IMG/VR virus record: IMGVR_UViG_3300036791_000464
Span: 1-60,600 of that record
Source of the DNA: a virus
Length of the DNA stretch: 60,600 bases
Strand: one strand, 5' to 3'
Shown: piece by piece, positions 16,686 through 24,336 of the stretch
How positions within the stretch are numbered: the stretch's first letter is position 1
How the letters are laid out: each line of letters opens with the position of its first letter
Program-made: the position numbers and the translations under genes
The notes under the pieces: generated by a model
Seen by the model: only the letters and a program-made list of their open reading frames with translations
What the model was told of the DNA's origin: nothing
Databases searched by the model: none

Positions 16686-16976
16686 TCACCGCAACCTAAT
16701 GCACTTGAAGTTCGGCTTGATCTTCGCGTTCAAGTAGACGCCGCTCGATTCCGAATACGCGCATCTGACTGCGCGTTGCCGGCTGACACCGACGTAGACG
16801 TAACGAGCGCCGCCTTTGAACTCGATGAACATCAGCGGTTGGCCGCCCTTTTCTGGCCAGCCGATGAATCGAATATTCGAGCTATCAATCATCCGGATGA
16901 CGCAAGGAACTATTCCTTCAGGAGTGGGGATGTCCAGCAGCTGAGTTTTAGGCCATCCATCTTTATTGAGAGGCAT
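16686..16976 (-). CDS. KTSC-domain protein
   Basis: A 96-residue protein. The C-terminal 65 residues match the KTSC pattern: SSNIRFIGW, then LMFIEFKGGARYVYVGVSRQ, then SSGVYLNAKIKPNFKCIRL. KTSC domains are small beta folds found in phages and next to nucleases. Their molecular role is not settled. The start at 16976 overlaps the 3' end of the HNH gene by 14 bp. Confidence 0.75.
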   Translation of the reverse strand: MPLNKDGWPKTQLLDIPTPEGIVPCVIRMIDSSNIRFIGWPEKGGQPLMFIEFKGGARYVYVGVSRQRAVRCAYSESSGVYLNAKIKPNFKCIRLR

Positions 16977-17388
16977 CTCTCTGCTCTCTGTCGAGTTTAT
17001 CGTGACAAGGTTTGCAGACTTCGATCCAGTCAGTCGGATCTTCCCACCTGTACTCAAGAGAGAGATTGTGAAACTCAGTTCCTCGTCTCACTCTAGTTCT
17101 GAGATTGGGCAGACGAACTACTCTCGATGGTGGTGTCTTACCACAGCGTTCACAAGTTCCCGTATATGGCTTCAAATCTCTGAGACGTTTATGTTTCAGA
17201 TCATATCCGGGATCAGGATTCCATCGTGGACTCTTTTCGCCTTTCTTGTTCCACATTCCGTTTCCATCACCCTTGTTCGCTTTGCTAATGGCAGCGCGAG
17301 TTTCTGGCGATTGTTCTTTGCCCTTATGAGCCTCGCTCATTTTGCGACGATGCTCATCAGAGAACTTCTTTCCTTTGGGCCATGGCAT
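16963..17388 (-). CDS. HNH homing endonuclease with NUMOD3-like repeats
   Basis: A 141-residue protein. Two NUMOD3-type DNA-binding motifs come first (FSDEHRRKMSEAHKGK and SPETRAAISKANKG). The HNH nuclease follows (CERCGKTPP, then NLSLEYRWEDPTDWIEVCKP and CH). ATG at 17388 overlaps the preceding stop as TAATG. It is wedged between the DUF6011 and KTSC genes. Confidence 0.9.
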   Translation of the reverse strand: MPWPKGKKFSDEHRRKMSEAHKGKEQSPETRAAISKANKGDGNGMWNKKGEKSPRWNPDPGYDLKHKRLRDLKPYTGTCERCGKTPPSRVVRLPNLRTRVRRGTEFHNLSLEYRWEDPTDWIEVCKPCHDKLDREQRDASQ

Positions 17389-17930
17389 TACTGATCGCCT
17401 CTGCACACTGGCCCTATTCCTAGTTGGCGAGAAGTCTCGTCAGTCAAAGTCCTGCCGCAGACATAGCAGCGGCCGATCTCGCGCCCGAACCTGGGGCCAG
17501 CATCCGGATCCGCTTTGATCGCGTCCAGGACACGCTTGATCTCCGAGATGTTACCAATCGGGTAACGAGTATCGGATGCCCACACATCGACGAACACCTT
17601 GGAGTGTCCGTTCTTGACGCTGTAGAACATCAGCGTGCCGTCATCCTTCTCGACGGCATAGCGTCCGTCTTCAACGCCAGCGAGCGCGACATTCGTCTTC
17701 TTCTTCCACGGCAACGCCACCAGCGTCTCGATGACAGTGCTGGCGCGCATCTTCGGAATAGTTGCGAAGTCGGCGGTTTGGAGCCAGTTCTGCTGCTCCT
17801 CGGTGAGAGAGTCAAGATCCTTACCTTGAGCAAGAGCATCGAGGTAAGCGACCTGCTTCTCATTAGCCAACGGGCCGGTGGTGGGCCGGAACTGCTCCGG
17901 AACCTCCGACCTTTTGGTCGTTCTAGGCAT
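17388..17930 (-). CDS. DUF6011-type zinc protein
   Basis: A 180-residue protein whose C-terminus carries the DUF6011 signature GRCYVCGRTLTDETSRQLG followed by IGPVC. This is a zinc knuckle common in actinobacterial phages. The N-terminal half (NEKQVAYLDALAQGKDLDSL) is helical. The start follows AAGGAGGGTACC directly. Function unknown. Confidence 0.75.
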   Translation of the reverse strand: MPRTTKRSEVPEQFRPTTGPLANEKQVAYLDALAQGKDLDSLTEEQQNWLQTADFATIPKMRASTVIETLVALPWKKKTNVALAGVEDGRYAVEKDDGTLMFYSVKNGHSKVFVDVWASDTRYPIGNISEIKRVLDAIKADPDAGPRFGREIGRCYVCGRTLTDETSRQLGIGPVCRGDQ

Positions 17931-17946
17931 GGTACCCTCCTTGACT

Positions 17947-18000
17947 GTGCTCGGTTATCCGAACACGAGGCCACCCGTCATTACACGGGTGACTTCCTGC
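17947..18000 (-). ncRNA. Two-hairpin intergenic RNA element (member a)
   Basis: It begins right after the stop at 18001. P1 is GAAGUC-ACCCGU paired with ACGGGU-GGCCUC around GUAAUG, with one A-C opposition. P2 is GUGUUCGG-AUAA-CCGAGCAC, 8 bp. The Shine-Dalgarno AAGGAGGGUACC follows. There is no U-run, so it is not a plain terminator. Confidence 0.7.
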
Positions 18001-18225
18001 TCAGTTGACCGGATCGACCTCAAGAATCTCGCGGTCGTCAGACCAATCGACATCCGTACCGTCGAAGTCTTCGAACTCCGCAGCATCTTTGGCGTCGTCT
18101 TCGTCTTCGGCATAGATGTAGATCGTGACTATGCCAGTGACCTGCATCTTGACTTTGTACTCTTGCTCGTCAGGCACGTTAGTCCCTTCCGAAGCCAAGA
18201 GGCAGATCCGCGCCCTCAGCTTCAT
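18001..18225 (-). CDS. Small acidic hypothetical protein
   Basis: A 74-residue protein with a beta-strand core (YKVKMQVTGIVTIYIYAED) and a strongly acidic C-terminal half (EDEDDAKDAAEFEDFDGTD). ATG at 18225 is preceded by GAGAGAGC. It could be a DNA mimic on charge alone, but nothing else supports this. Confidence 0.65.
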   Translation of the reverse strand: MKLRARICLLASEGTNVPDEQEYKVKMQVTGIVTIYIYAEDEDDAKDAAEFEDFDGTDVDWSDDREILEVDPVN

Positions 18226-18276
18226 CGATTGCTCTCTCAGTGTCGCCCCCAAGGAGCCGTTGCTGCTACGCCGACA

Positions 18277-19242
18277 CTACTTGTTCAGCGACTTGCCACT
18301 GCTTCTTACACCCTTGCTCGGATTGACGCTGATGTTCGCTTTGGCGCCAGCCGAGCTTCCGGCCGTCCTGGCTCCCATGTCGATCTTCCGACTTGCGCGA
18401 ACAACCGTTCCGCCGCGAGTTGCTCCTGAGATCGGGAACTCTGCGTACATGAACTCGCGGTTGATCTTGACCTGATCACGCAGAGCGATCTCCAGACCGG
18501 AGCCAACCGACTTCACTGACTCGTTCCTCATAGCGTGCAACCGCTGTCCAACTTCGGCTGCGAATCCTGCCGAGAAGTTGCGCCTGAACGTCTTCCAGTG
18601 ATTGTAGTTCTGCGGGACACCGCGCACCTTGCACTCCTTGCGATAGTACCGCAGCATCGAGTCGCGAGCTTTCGTGCGCTCCATGTCTGTGTTGAACCCA
18701 GCGGCCTGCATCGCCTCGCCGGTCTCATCCCAGCCGATGCCAGCCTCGCGGAACAGCACGAGGTTATCGAACATCGACTTGAGTGGATCGGCTTTCGGAT
18801 GCGTAGACTCGACCAACTGAGTCATCAGCGACGAGAACAGCAGAGTCATGTAGCCGAGGTCAGCTTCGGTTCCAATAACCGGAACCTTACAGCTTTCCCA
18901 TGTTCTACGAGTATGACTGTAGTGCTGCTTGTGGATGACGATGACGCAGTTCGCGTGCCGAGCCACATCTAGGAACAGAGACCAAAGTGCGTCGCTGATC
19001 TCCGGGAATGGCCCGGACTCAAACGCGAAGCTGTAGTCGAAGTCGTGGATGATTGGCGTCCGCCCGTCAATACGACCGGCATCGTGCTGCGCCAACTCCC
19101 AAAGCTCGACATTGTACTTCATCATCAACTCGTCGGCCTTGGCCATGAAGACTGCGCGCTCACCTTCGAACTCGGTGCTCTCAGCCTTGGCCAAGAGTCC
19201 CTGGATCTTGGAGAGCAGGTCGTCTTTCTGGATCGTGCTCAT
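18277..19242 (-). CDS. DUF2786 protein
   Basis: A 321-residue protein. The N-terminal helices KIQGLLAKAESTEFEGERAV and AKADELMMKYNVE are the DUF2786 signature found in many actinobacterial and phage proteins. A middle alpha/beta region and a basic Ser/Lys tail follow. Molecular function is not established for the family. The start follows AAGGAGGGTACCAG. Downstream, AGUGUCG/CGACACU brackets the 50-bp gap to the next gene. Confidence 0.78.
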   Translation of the reverse strand: MSTIQKDDLLSKIQGLLAKAESTEFEGERAVFMAKADELMMKYNVELWELAQHDAGRIDGRTPIIHDFDYSFAFESGPFPEISDALWSLFLDVARHANCVIVIHKQHYSHTRRTWESCKVPVIGTEADLGYMTLLFSSLMTQLVESTHPKADPLKSMFDNLVLFREAGIGWDETGEAMQAAGFNTDMERTKARDSMLRYYRKECKVRGVPQNYNHWKTFRRNFSAGFAAEVGQRLHAMRNESVKSVGSGLEIALRDQVKINREFMYAEFPISGATRGGTVVRASRKIDMGARTAGSSAGAKANISVNPSKGVRSSGKSLNK

Positions 19243-19264
19243 CTGGTACCCTCCTTTTGGGGTA

Positions 19265-19316
19265 AGACACTATGTACCATACATAATGTCTGGGCCACCC
19301 GGTGGTGTTCCGGGTG
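19265..19316 (-). ncRNA. Diverged two-hairpin intergenic RNA element
   Basis: AGACAUUAUGUA-UGG-UACAUAGUGUCU is a 12-bp stem, fully paired on the minus strand with one G-U; the plus strand would have a C-A mismatch. CACCCGG/CCGGGUG is the second stem. It sits between the stop of the 19326 gene and the GGTACC start site of the DUF2786 gene. Confidence 0.6.
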
Positions 19317-19325
19317 ACCGAGGCA

Positions 19326-19556
19326 TTACACCTGGCCAAGCTCCCAGATCGTCACAGGATTGTGACAGGCAGGAGCATTGTGATACGACATCAGATCCAT
19401 GCCTTCCCAGATCAGTCCGTAGGCGATGCCGCCGTTGAACTGATTGTTATACTGGACGATCTTCACGCACCGCATCGAGTGCGGATTGCCCGGCTCATCC
19501 CAGCCGTCATCTGCAATAACTTGATCGACGACCTCGCGACTATTGACGGTAGTCAT
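19326..19556 (-). CDS. Hypothetical protein
   Basis: A 76-residue protein (MTTVNSREVVDQVIADDGWD at the start; MRCVKIVQYNNQFNGGIAYG in the middle). The start overlaps the preceding stop as TAATG, so the four genes 19326-20261 form a coupled chain. No family recognised. Confidence 0.7.
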   Translation of the reverse strand: MTTVNSREVVDQVIADDGWDEPGNPHSMRCVKIVQYNNQFNGGIAYGLIWEGMDLMSYHNAPACHNPVTIWELGQV

Positions 19557-19807
19557 TACGTCCTCTCGTTCAGGATACCATTTTCGATCAGAAATGTCTT
19601 GTAGATCGGGAAGACGTTATTGTATGTCTTCTTCCCAATCTCGACATTGTGTTTCTTCAGGATCACGACAGCCTGCTTCAGCGGTGACAACCGCCAGCGT
19701 GGGCCATCCGGGTGCTCGACTATCATCTTCATCTTGAAGTAGACCTGAAGATAGACGAACGCTCTGATCTCATGAGGCTGGTCGAGGATGAACCCTTCGC
19801 CACTCAT
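19556..19807 (-). CDS. Hypothetical basic protein
   Basis: An 83-residue Lys-rich protein (LKQAVVILKKHNVEIGKKTY near the middle), helical, possibly nucleic-acid binding by charge only. ATGA overlap with the preceding gene. Confidence 0.65.
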   Translation of the reverse strand: MSGEGFILDQPHEIRAFVYLQVYFKMKMIVEHPDGPRWRLSPLKQAVVILKKHNVEIGKKTYNNVFPIYKTFLIENGILNERT

Positions 19808-20046
19808 GACTCATACTCCTGTAGTTTGACGACGAGTGCATCGTGCTTCTCGGCTAGGTACAGCAGAGCCGAGCGTACATCTTGCAACGCTCCAAGGATG
19901 ATCTCAGCCTCGTCCCAGTTCAGACTTGAGCTAGGACTCTCGGCCATATCCGAGATCGAGCCGATCACGCCATCAAGGTTATTGATGTCGCTTACGACCG
20001 ACGCAGGAATGTTCCGGATGGTGAACTCTTCATCCTCTCCATTCAT
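19804..20046 (-). CDS. Hypothetical coiled-coil protein
   Basis: An 80-residue acidic protein with a C-terminal heptad-like helix (ALQDVRSALLYLAEKHDALV). It overlaps both neighbours by four bases. Function unknown. Confidence 0.68.
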   Translation of the reverse strand: MNGEDEEFTIRNIPASVVSDINNLDGVIGSISDMAESPSSSLNWDEAEIILGALQDVRSALLYLAEKHDALVVKLQEYES

Positions 20047-20261
20047 GTGCTCATCGCTCCGTGCTCGTCGATCCCACCGATGATAGGATTGCCAGTCGTG
20101 TACTTGATCTGTACGGACATATAACCTTCCGGCAGACCAAGACCGCCTCTCTGGACGATGATCTCCTCGACCGAATGACCCTCAGACAGATCGACAAGCT
20201 TACGCGCTTGCGCCATCGTAAGGTGGTCGAGTGCTTGTGGCGTCATTTTGATGACGACCAT
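20043..20261 (-). CDS. Hypothetical protein
   Basis: A 72-residue protein starting MVVIKMTPQALDHLTMAQAR. The ATG at 20261 sits directly after AAGGAGGGTACCGT, which rules out longer frames. Helical N-terminus, beta C-terminus (YMSVQIKYTTGNPIIGG). Unrecognised. Confidence 0.72.
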   Translation of the reverse strand: MVVIKMTPQALDHLTMAQARKLVDLSEGHSVEEIIVQRGGLGLPEGYMSVQIKYTTGNPIIGGIDEHGAMST

Positions 20262-20283
20262 ACGGTACCCTCCTTTTGGTTTA

Positions 20284-20330
20284 GAGCCTACACCACGCAG
20301 ACTCCGACCGTCTCTCCATGAGAGACGGCC
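20284..20330 (-). ncRNA. Diverged two-hairpin intergenic RNA element
   Basis: GCCGUCUCUC-AUG-GAGAGACGG is a 9-bp stem extended by a G-U pair. GAGUCU/AGGCUC is a 6-bp stem with a U-G pair. Both are better paired on the minus strand, consistent with an RNA read leftward. Confidence 0.6.
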
Positions 20331-20335
20331 GCAAC

Positions 20336-20464
20336 CTAGTTGGTGTCCTTCTTCCATGCTCGGTCGCTTGCGCGCTTCTGGGAACGCCTGGCGGCTTTCT
20401 CAGCCTTGCGCATAGACGACTTGAGGTTGCCTGAGCCATGCAGGATGAACTTACCGCGCTTCAT
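20336..20464 (-). CDS. Small highly basic protein
   Basis: A 42-residue protein, MKRGKFILHGSGNLKSSMRK then a run of Lys/Arg/Ala. Its ATG overlaps the stop of the next gene up as ATGA, and its stop is followed by the 20284-20330 hairpins. The charge suggests DNA or RNA binding. It is too short to classify. Confidence 0.65.
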   Translation of the reverse strand: MKRGKFILHGSGNLKSSMRKAEKAARRSQKRASDRAWKKDTN

Positions 20465-20886
20465 CGAAGCGGCTCGCATTCAGGGCAGAACTCACGATGG
20501 GCATCGTCGTGCAGCCCTTGCATGTGAGCATCCGCCATGTCTGCGATCTCGTCGTCCATGTTTCTTGCACTTGGGACGATCTCTGTTGAGCCGAAGTGGT
20601 GCTCATAGCTGCCGGCTTGGGCATGAATGAACACACCAGGCTTCCAGCCCATCCGCTCGCACTTTCGCTTCATTGCTGCGACACTGTCATCGAACTGCTC
20701 GACGGTGCCACCGACCATGACGAATCCGACGTACTTGTCGCCGTTTCCCCAAGTGTCTGTGATGCCGAACGTCGAGGCCATCGGCCTCTTGGCGATCCTC
20801 ATCTTCCAGGGTTTCCGAGCTTCGCTGCTGATGCAGGCGACAACCTCGGTATCCGGATTGGGATCGATTTGAACGCGGTTACTCAT
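20461..20886 (-). CDS. Hypothetical protein
   Basis: A 141-residue protein starting MSNRVQIDPNPDTEVVACIS at 20886, directly after AAGGAGGGTACCC. It ends in CPECEPLR, half of a possible metal site. A beta-rich centre (STFGITDTWGNGDKYVGFVM) is followed by helices. No family recognised. Confidence 0.75.
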   Translation of the reverse strand: MSNRVQIDPNPDTEVVACISSEARKPWKMRIAKRPMASTFGITDTWGNGDKYVGFVMVGGTVEQFDDSVAAMKRKCERMGWKPGVFIHAQAGSYEHHFGSTEIVPSARNMDDEIADMADAHMQGLHDDAHREFCPECEPLR

Positions 20887-20907
20887 TGGGTACCCTCCTT
20901 TCGTACA

Positions 20908-20958
20908 TGTTCGGATCACCCGAACACGAGGCCCCACCCAGTGGATGGGACTTCCTGC
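20908..20958 (-). ncRNA. Two-hairpin intergenic RNA element (member b)
   Basis: P1: GAAGUC-CCAUCC paired with GGGUGG-GGCCUC. P2: UGUUCGG/CCGAACA around GUGAU. It begins at the stop of the 20959 gene and ends at the GGUACC ribosome site of the 20886 gene. Confidence 0.7.
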
Positions 20959-21204
20959 TCAGCTGATGACCTTGCTGTTGTTGGAGAGAGCGATATTGAA
21001 GAGCGGAACGAACTTGTACTTTTCCACCGGGCTGGCGACGATCCAGACCATCTTCTTCTTGGTGCTGGTGCCGTCCTTATGGTGGATTTGGCTCATCTTC
21101 TCTTGCTTCTCAAGCTTGAGCTGGACGCCATCGATCTCGATGGTCTTCTTGCCGGCCAACCAGGCTGAGCGGATCAACTCAACTGAAGACTTATCAGTCG
21201 CCAT
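20959..21204 (-). CDS. Hypothetical protein
   Basis: An 81-residue Lys-rich protein (MATDKSSVELIRSAWLAGKK). The central strand EIDGVQLKLEKQEKM suggests a small beta domain. The start overlaps the preceding stop as TGATG. Unrecognised. Confidence 0.7.
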   Translation of the reverse strand: MATDKSSVELIRSAWLAGKKTIEIDGVQLKLEKQEKMSQIHHKDGTSTKKKMVWIVASPVEKYKFVPLFNIALSNNSKVIS

Positions 21205-21812
21205 CAGTCAACCTTCTTCGACCAATTGCTGTTGTCGTCGTTCTCGGGCTCATACTTGTGGAGCATCGCTTCGATCTCTGCGACTACTCCCTCATGGAAC
21301 GCGGTCTCATAGACATCGAGCAGATGCGGCTCGCCATCGTCGCCGTAGCGGTCGAGTTCTTCCATGCAGACTTGTTCCCAAGTGGGATCGTCTGCCCATT
21401 CGCCGCTGACTCGCGGCATCGGAAGCATGTCCATGATCTCAGGATCGATGTTCTCCATACCTTCCATGATTCTCTTGAGGAACTCGTACGGATTGTCCGT
21501 ATTCCCATCGACCATCCAGGTTGCGGCGTTTTTGCCGTCCTGCTCACCGCGCTCGGCGATGATCGCGTCGTCTTTGTCCTCGGACGTGTCTGCGATCCTG
21601 CCTGACAACTCTTCGTGATGCTGATGGTACGCAAAGAGGAGATGCTGGTGAAGAATCGAGATGTCCGAGATGCTGGCGAAGTGCAAGAAGTTCTGTACAG
21701 CAACGCCAACTTCCTTCGATGAGACAATAAAGCTGCCGGCATCGTGGTCGATTGCGTGAACAACTCGGCCATCATCCATGACTTCTTCGCTGTAGATTGC
21801 GAAGACCTTCAT
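21204..21812 (-). CDS. Hypothetical acidic protein
   Basis: A 202-residue acidic protein (MKVFAIYSEEVMDDGRVVHA at the start). The start is set by AAAGGAGGGTACCA. It ends in helices rich in Glu and Asp. No motif of a known enzyme is visible. It is coupled to the 20959 gene downstream. Confidence 0.75.
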   Translation of the reverse strand: MKVFAIYSEEVMDDGRVVHAIDHDAGSFIVSSKEVGVAVQNFLHFASISDISILHQHLLFAYHQHHEELSGRIADTSEDKDDAIIAERGEQDGKNAATWMVDGNTDNPYEFLKRIMEGMENIDPEIMDMLPMPRVSGEWADDPTWEQVCMEELDRYGDDGEPHLLDVYETAFHEGVVAEIEAMLHKYEPENDDNSNWSKKVD

Positions 21813-21834
21813 TGGTACCCTCCTTTGTTCGGCC

Positions 21835-21899
21835 GTGCTTGGCTTATCCGAGCACGAGGCCCAGCGCGCGATGCTTTGCGTGCTGGACTTCCTACTCAG
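21835..21899 (-). ncRNA. Two-hairpin intergenic RNA element (member c)
   Basis: P1: GAAGUC-CAGC with GCUG-GGCCUC, carrying an inner GCGC-type loop. P2: GUGCU-C-GG/CC-A-AGCAC around AUAAG. It lies between the stop at 21900 and the start site of the 21812 gene. Confidence 0.68.
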
Positions 21900-22538
21900 C
21901 TAGTCCGCGTCGAACTTAGTAATGTAGAGTTGCTTCTTGATTCCGAAGAACTCCATCATCTCTGCCGGAGCGCGCTTGGCGTACAGTTGGCGCTTCGTCC
22001 AGATTGTATAGCCGGTGCCGAAGCCGGACGGCATGAAGTTGTACGGCTGTCCGCTCAGCAACGTCTTGCTCACCTTTGTTCTTGTCTCTGGCGTTACCGA
22101 GAACGGAATGCCCGGAACAGAAGTTGAGACAGCGATGCGCTTCAGTGACTCTGGAATCCGCTCCGTGATGTAGCGGTGGATCGCTTCGTTGGCTTCGTCA
22201 CTTGGACTCACGTACGGCTTCGGTGTGAACTTCAACGGATTGCTGATGTAGAAGCTGTCATCGACGCCGTAGCGGTCGTATGAGCGACGGATCTTGTCCG
22301 GGGCCATGAAGCTAACATGACCATCGGCCAAGAAGTAGTCGTTGCGATCACCGGAGAAGTTGATCTCGATAATCGTCCAAGGAGCTTTCATCTGGGTGAG
22401 GTACAAGCTTTTGAACTTCTTCTTTGTCCAATCGTTGACCTCTTCCCTGACTTCACTTACAAAGCCCTTTGGAACCACGATTTCACGGATCAACGTATCC
22501 GGCTTCGGAACAACCGGCTTGATGTTCTTAGCCGTCAT
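21900..22538 (-). CDS. Hypothetical protein
   Basis: A 212-residue alpha/beta protein starting MTAKNIKPVVPKPDTLIREI at 22538, where ATG overlaps the preceding TGA. Aromatic-rich strands (TIIEINFSGDRNDYFLADGH) and a C-terminal basic region are visible. No family recognised. Confidence 0.72.
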   Translation of the reverse strand: MTAKNIKPVVPKPDTLIREIVVPKGFVSEVREEVNDWTKKKFKSLYLTQMKAPWTIIEINFSGDRNDYFLADGHVSFMAPDKIRRSYDRYGVDDSFYISNPLKFTPKPYVSPSDEANEAIHRYITERIPESLKRIAVSTSVPGIPFSVTPETRTKVSKTLLSGQPYNFMPSGFGTGYTIWTKRQLYAKRAPAEMMEFFGIKKQLYITKFDAD

Positions 22539-22768
22539 TCCGTCACCTGGTCGGCCGTGACCCAGAGTTGACCTTTGCCGACGCCGAGCGTTGTGTACTG
22601 CCGGTAGCCGCGCCAATGTCGCGCGCAGCCATTCGCCCACGGGCCCATACTCGTTTTGAAGTCGTACGGGCCAGGAACGAACTCGTCATCTTCCATCTGG
22701 CAGAAGTTGCAGTTGGGAATGCGATCGACAAGAATGACCTGATGGGGGATGAGCTTGAGCTTAGTCAT
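22535..22768 (-). CDS. Small zinc-binding-like protein
   Basis: A 77-residue protein with CNFCQMEDDEF and a later CARHW, a plausible CCCH/CHC metal site. It starts two bases after the preceding stop. A short treble-clef or zinc-ribbon fold is possible. Function unknown. Confidence 0.65.
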   Translation of the reverse strand: MTKLKLIPHQVILVDRIPNCNFCQMEDDEFVPGPYDFKTSMGPWANGCARHWRGYRQYTTLGVGKGQLWVTADQVTE

Positions 22769-22769
22769 G

Positions 22770-23060
22770 CTAGTCCACCACCCATCCGTCATCGAGAAGA
22801 GCATCGACGTTGTCGTACGTCTTCAGCTTGCCACCACCAGGCAGTTCGCCAAAGATCGTCGAGTTGCTCTGGATGGTCAACTCTGCGTTCTCATCGATCA
22901 TCTGCATCCCAGCCGCTAGCACTGCCGTCTCGATGCCTACGTCTTGCGACTTAGCGCGACGCTTGATCGGGAGCAGCAGATGCGGCCACCTGTATGGATC
23001 GAGGATCATCTCACGATGCTCCTCGCGTGTATGACCTGTCCAATCCTTTGGACTCGTCAT
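22770..23060 (-). CDS. Hypothetical protein
   Basis: A 96-residue protein starting MTSPKDWTGHTREEHREMIL at 23060, after AAGGAGGGTACCAAA. Helical N-terminal half; the second half contains LTIQSNSTIFGELPGGGKLK. Unrecognised. Confidence 0.72.
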   Translation of the reverse strand: MTSPKDWTGHTREEHREMILDPYRWPHLLLPIKRRAKSQDVGIETAVLAAGMQMIDENAELTIQSNSTIFGELPGGGKLKTYDNVDALLDDGWVVD

Positions 23061-23104
23061 TTTGGTACCCTCCTTTTGGTTTTGTACTAGGATCTCCTTT
23101 TGGA

Positions 23105-23152
23105 CTGATGTCCGGCATGGGACAGTGATGTTCTGTCCCTGCCGCGCATCAG
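23105..23152 (-). ncRNA. Nested stem-loop, diverged intergenic element
   Basis: CUGAUG/CAUCAG encloses GGCA/UGCC, which encloses GGACAG/CUGUCC, with small asymmetric internal loops. The outer stem includes the stop of the 23149 gene. A second AAAAGGAG site lies downstream before the true GGUACC start site. Confidence 0.6.
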
Positions 23153-23454
23153 TGTGACAAGAAGAACAAGATTGCGTCGATGACCTCGCGCGCTTCACCG
23201 ATGTTGTCGCTGTTGATGATCGCCATCCTGGGATTGCTTTTGCCATCCAAGATCGGCTTGTCCCAGTTGAAGACGTTGTGGTTCCGCTGGAAGTGGAACT
23301 CCATCGTCAGTTGAGATGTGTATGGCGTTGACTCTTGCTCGATGAAGTGGATAACGCCGCAGTTGCTGGCGCTCCATTCCGCGACCAACTCGTAATCCAA
23401 GCTGTTGGCGGATGACTCCAGATCCTCTATGAACTTCTGCTGGAATGTTTTCAT
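23149..23454 (-). CDS. Hypothetical protein
   Basis: A 101-residue alpha/beta protein (MKTFQQKFIEDLESSANSLD; later MEFHFQRNHNVFNWDKPILD). The start follows AAGGAGGGTACCCA. No motif recognised. Confidence 0.72.
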   Translation of the reverse strand: MKTFQQKFIEDLESSANSLDYELVAEWSASNCGVIHFIEQESTPYTSQLTMEFHFQRNHNVFNWDKPILDGKSNPRMAIINSDNIGEAREVIDAILFFLSH

Positions 23455-23483
23455 TGGGTACCCTCCTTGTTTTCATGCACCAT

Positions 23484-23551
23484 GTACCCAAGCTTATCTC
23501 GGGCACAAGGCCGCTCGCCGTGTTGCTTGTTGGTGAGCGACCTTCTGCTCG
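23484..23551 (-). ncRNA. Two-hairpin intergenic RNA element (member d)
   Basis: P1 is a perfect 10-bp AAGGUCGCUC/GAGCGGCCUU, where the A-C opposition of other members becomes a normal pair. P2 is a 9-bp stem GUGCCCGAG/CUUGGGUAC with wobbles around AUAAG. The base changes preserve pairing relative to members a-c, which is the clearest covariation in the set. Confidence 0.72.
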
Positions 23552-23644
23552 CTACGCCTGCTTGGCGGCTTGGAGCATCGCAACACCGAGCGAACCAAGG
23601 TTGCTCGTTGTGCGGATCTTGACCACGATCTTCTTCTTGGTCAT
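23552..23644 (-). CDS. Thirty-residue small protein
   Basis: MTKKKIVVKIRTTSNLGSLG followed by VAMLQAAKQA and a stop. The ATG is preceded by AAGGAGGGTACCGC, identical in form to its neighbours, and the frame is flanked by RNA elements d and e exactly as the larger genes are. The basic first strand and helical tail give no family. Confidence 0.65.
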   Translation of the reverse strand: MTKKKIVVKIRTTSNLGSLGVAMLQAAKQA

Positions 23645-23674
23645 TGCGGTACCCTCCTTGGGGTTTGTTCTATG

Positions 23675-23732
23675 CGTACTCGGTTGAGCACGAGACCGCA
23701 TCCCGTGTTGCTGGTGGGATGCGATTTCCTAC
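23675..23732 (-). ncRNA. Two-hairpin intergenic RNA element (member e)
   Basis: P1: GAAAUC-GCAUCCC with GGGAUGC-GGUCUC; the A-U pair here replaces G-C of other members. P2: CGUGCUC-AACC-GAGUACG, 7 bp. It lies between the stop at 23733 and the 30-residue gene. Confidence 0.72.
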
Positions 23733-24302
23733 TCAGTTGCCTGTTTGTTCCTTTGATTCGCGCAGAATGACGATTCCCTTCTGCCTTGCTGCGTGGCGCT
23801 CGTTGGCGAACTCGTCGTTGATGAACGCCAACTTCTCCCAGACGTTGACGACACTACCCTCTAGTGCCTTGAGGGCATTGGCGACGACGCAAGCGAGGTA
23901 CAACTTGTTCTCCAACTCGATGGCGATGCCGGCTGCGTCCGCGATGGCGTCGTCCAAAGTCTTGTTCTCTGGCTTGGGGTCGAAGCGCAGCGTCTCCTTG
24001 TTGTAGCCAAGTTGAGCATTCCATTCCTTGGCCACTTCGGGGTAGTCGCCATCCTCTTCGTAGATCCCATCGGACTCGCCGCCCCAATCCATTCCGAGGT
24101 CAGCAGCGACCCACATAGCCGCGACGAGTGGGATGTTCTTGTAGCCGTAGGCCGTTGGGAACCATCCCATCTCTTCGTTGAACCGCTCGGTCTCTTCCTT
24201 GGTTTTGACCTCGCGGCCATCGCCAATGAACTCGACCTTGGACAATGTGTCCAAGCAGCGGTTGACGAAGGACATCGCTTCGCTATTGAAGTCGTATCTC
24301 AT
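23733..24302 (-). CDS. Hypothetical helical protein
   Basis: A 189-residue protein starting MRYDFNSEAMSFVNRCLDTL at 24302, directly after AAGGAGGGTACCGAA. A longer reading exists but would cross RNA element f. It is mostly helical with Glu/Lys-rich segments. Residues 85-110 (GIYEEDGDYPEVAKEW) are acidic. No family recognised. Confidence 0.75.
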   Translation of the reverse strand: MRYDFNSEAMSFVNRCLDTLSKVEFIGDGREVKTKEETERFNEEMGWFPTAYGYKNIPLVAAMWVAADLGMDWGGESDGIYEEDGDYPEVAKEWNAQLGYNKETLRFDPKPENKTLDDAIADAAGIAIELENKLYLACVVANALKALEGSVVNVWEKLAFINDEFANERHAARQKGIVILRESKEQTGN

Positions 24303-24336
24303 TTCGGTACCCTCCTTTGGGTTTTGCTTTTGTTTC

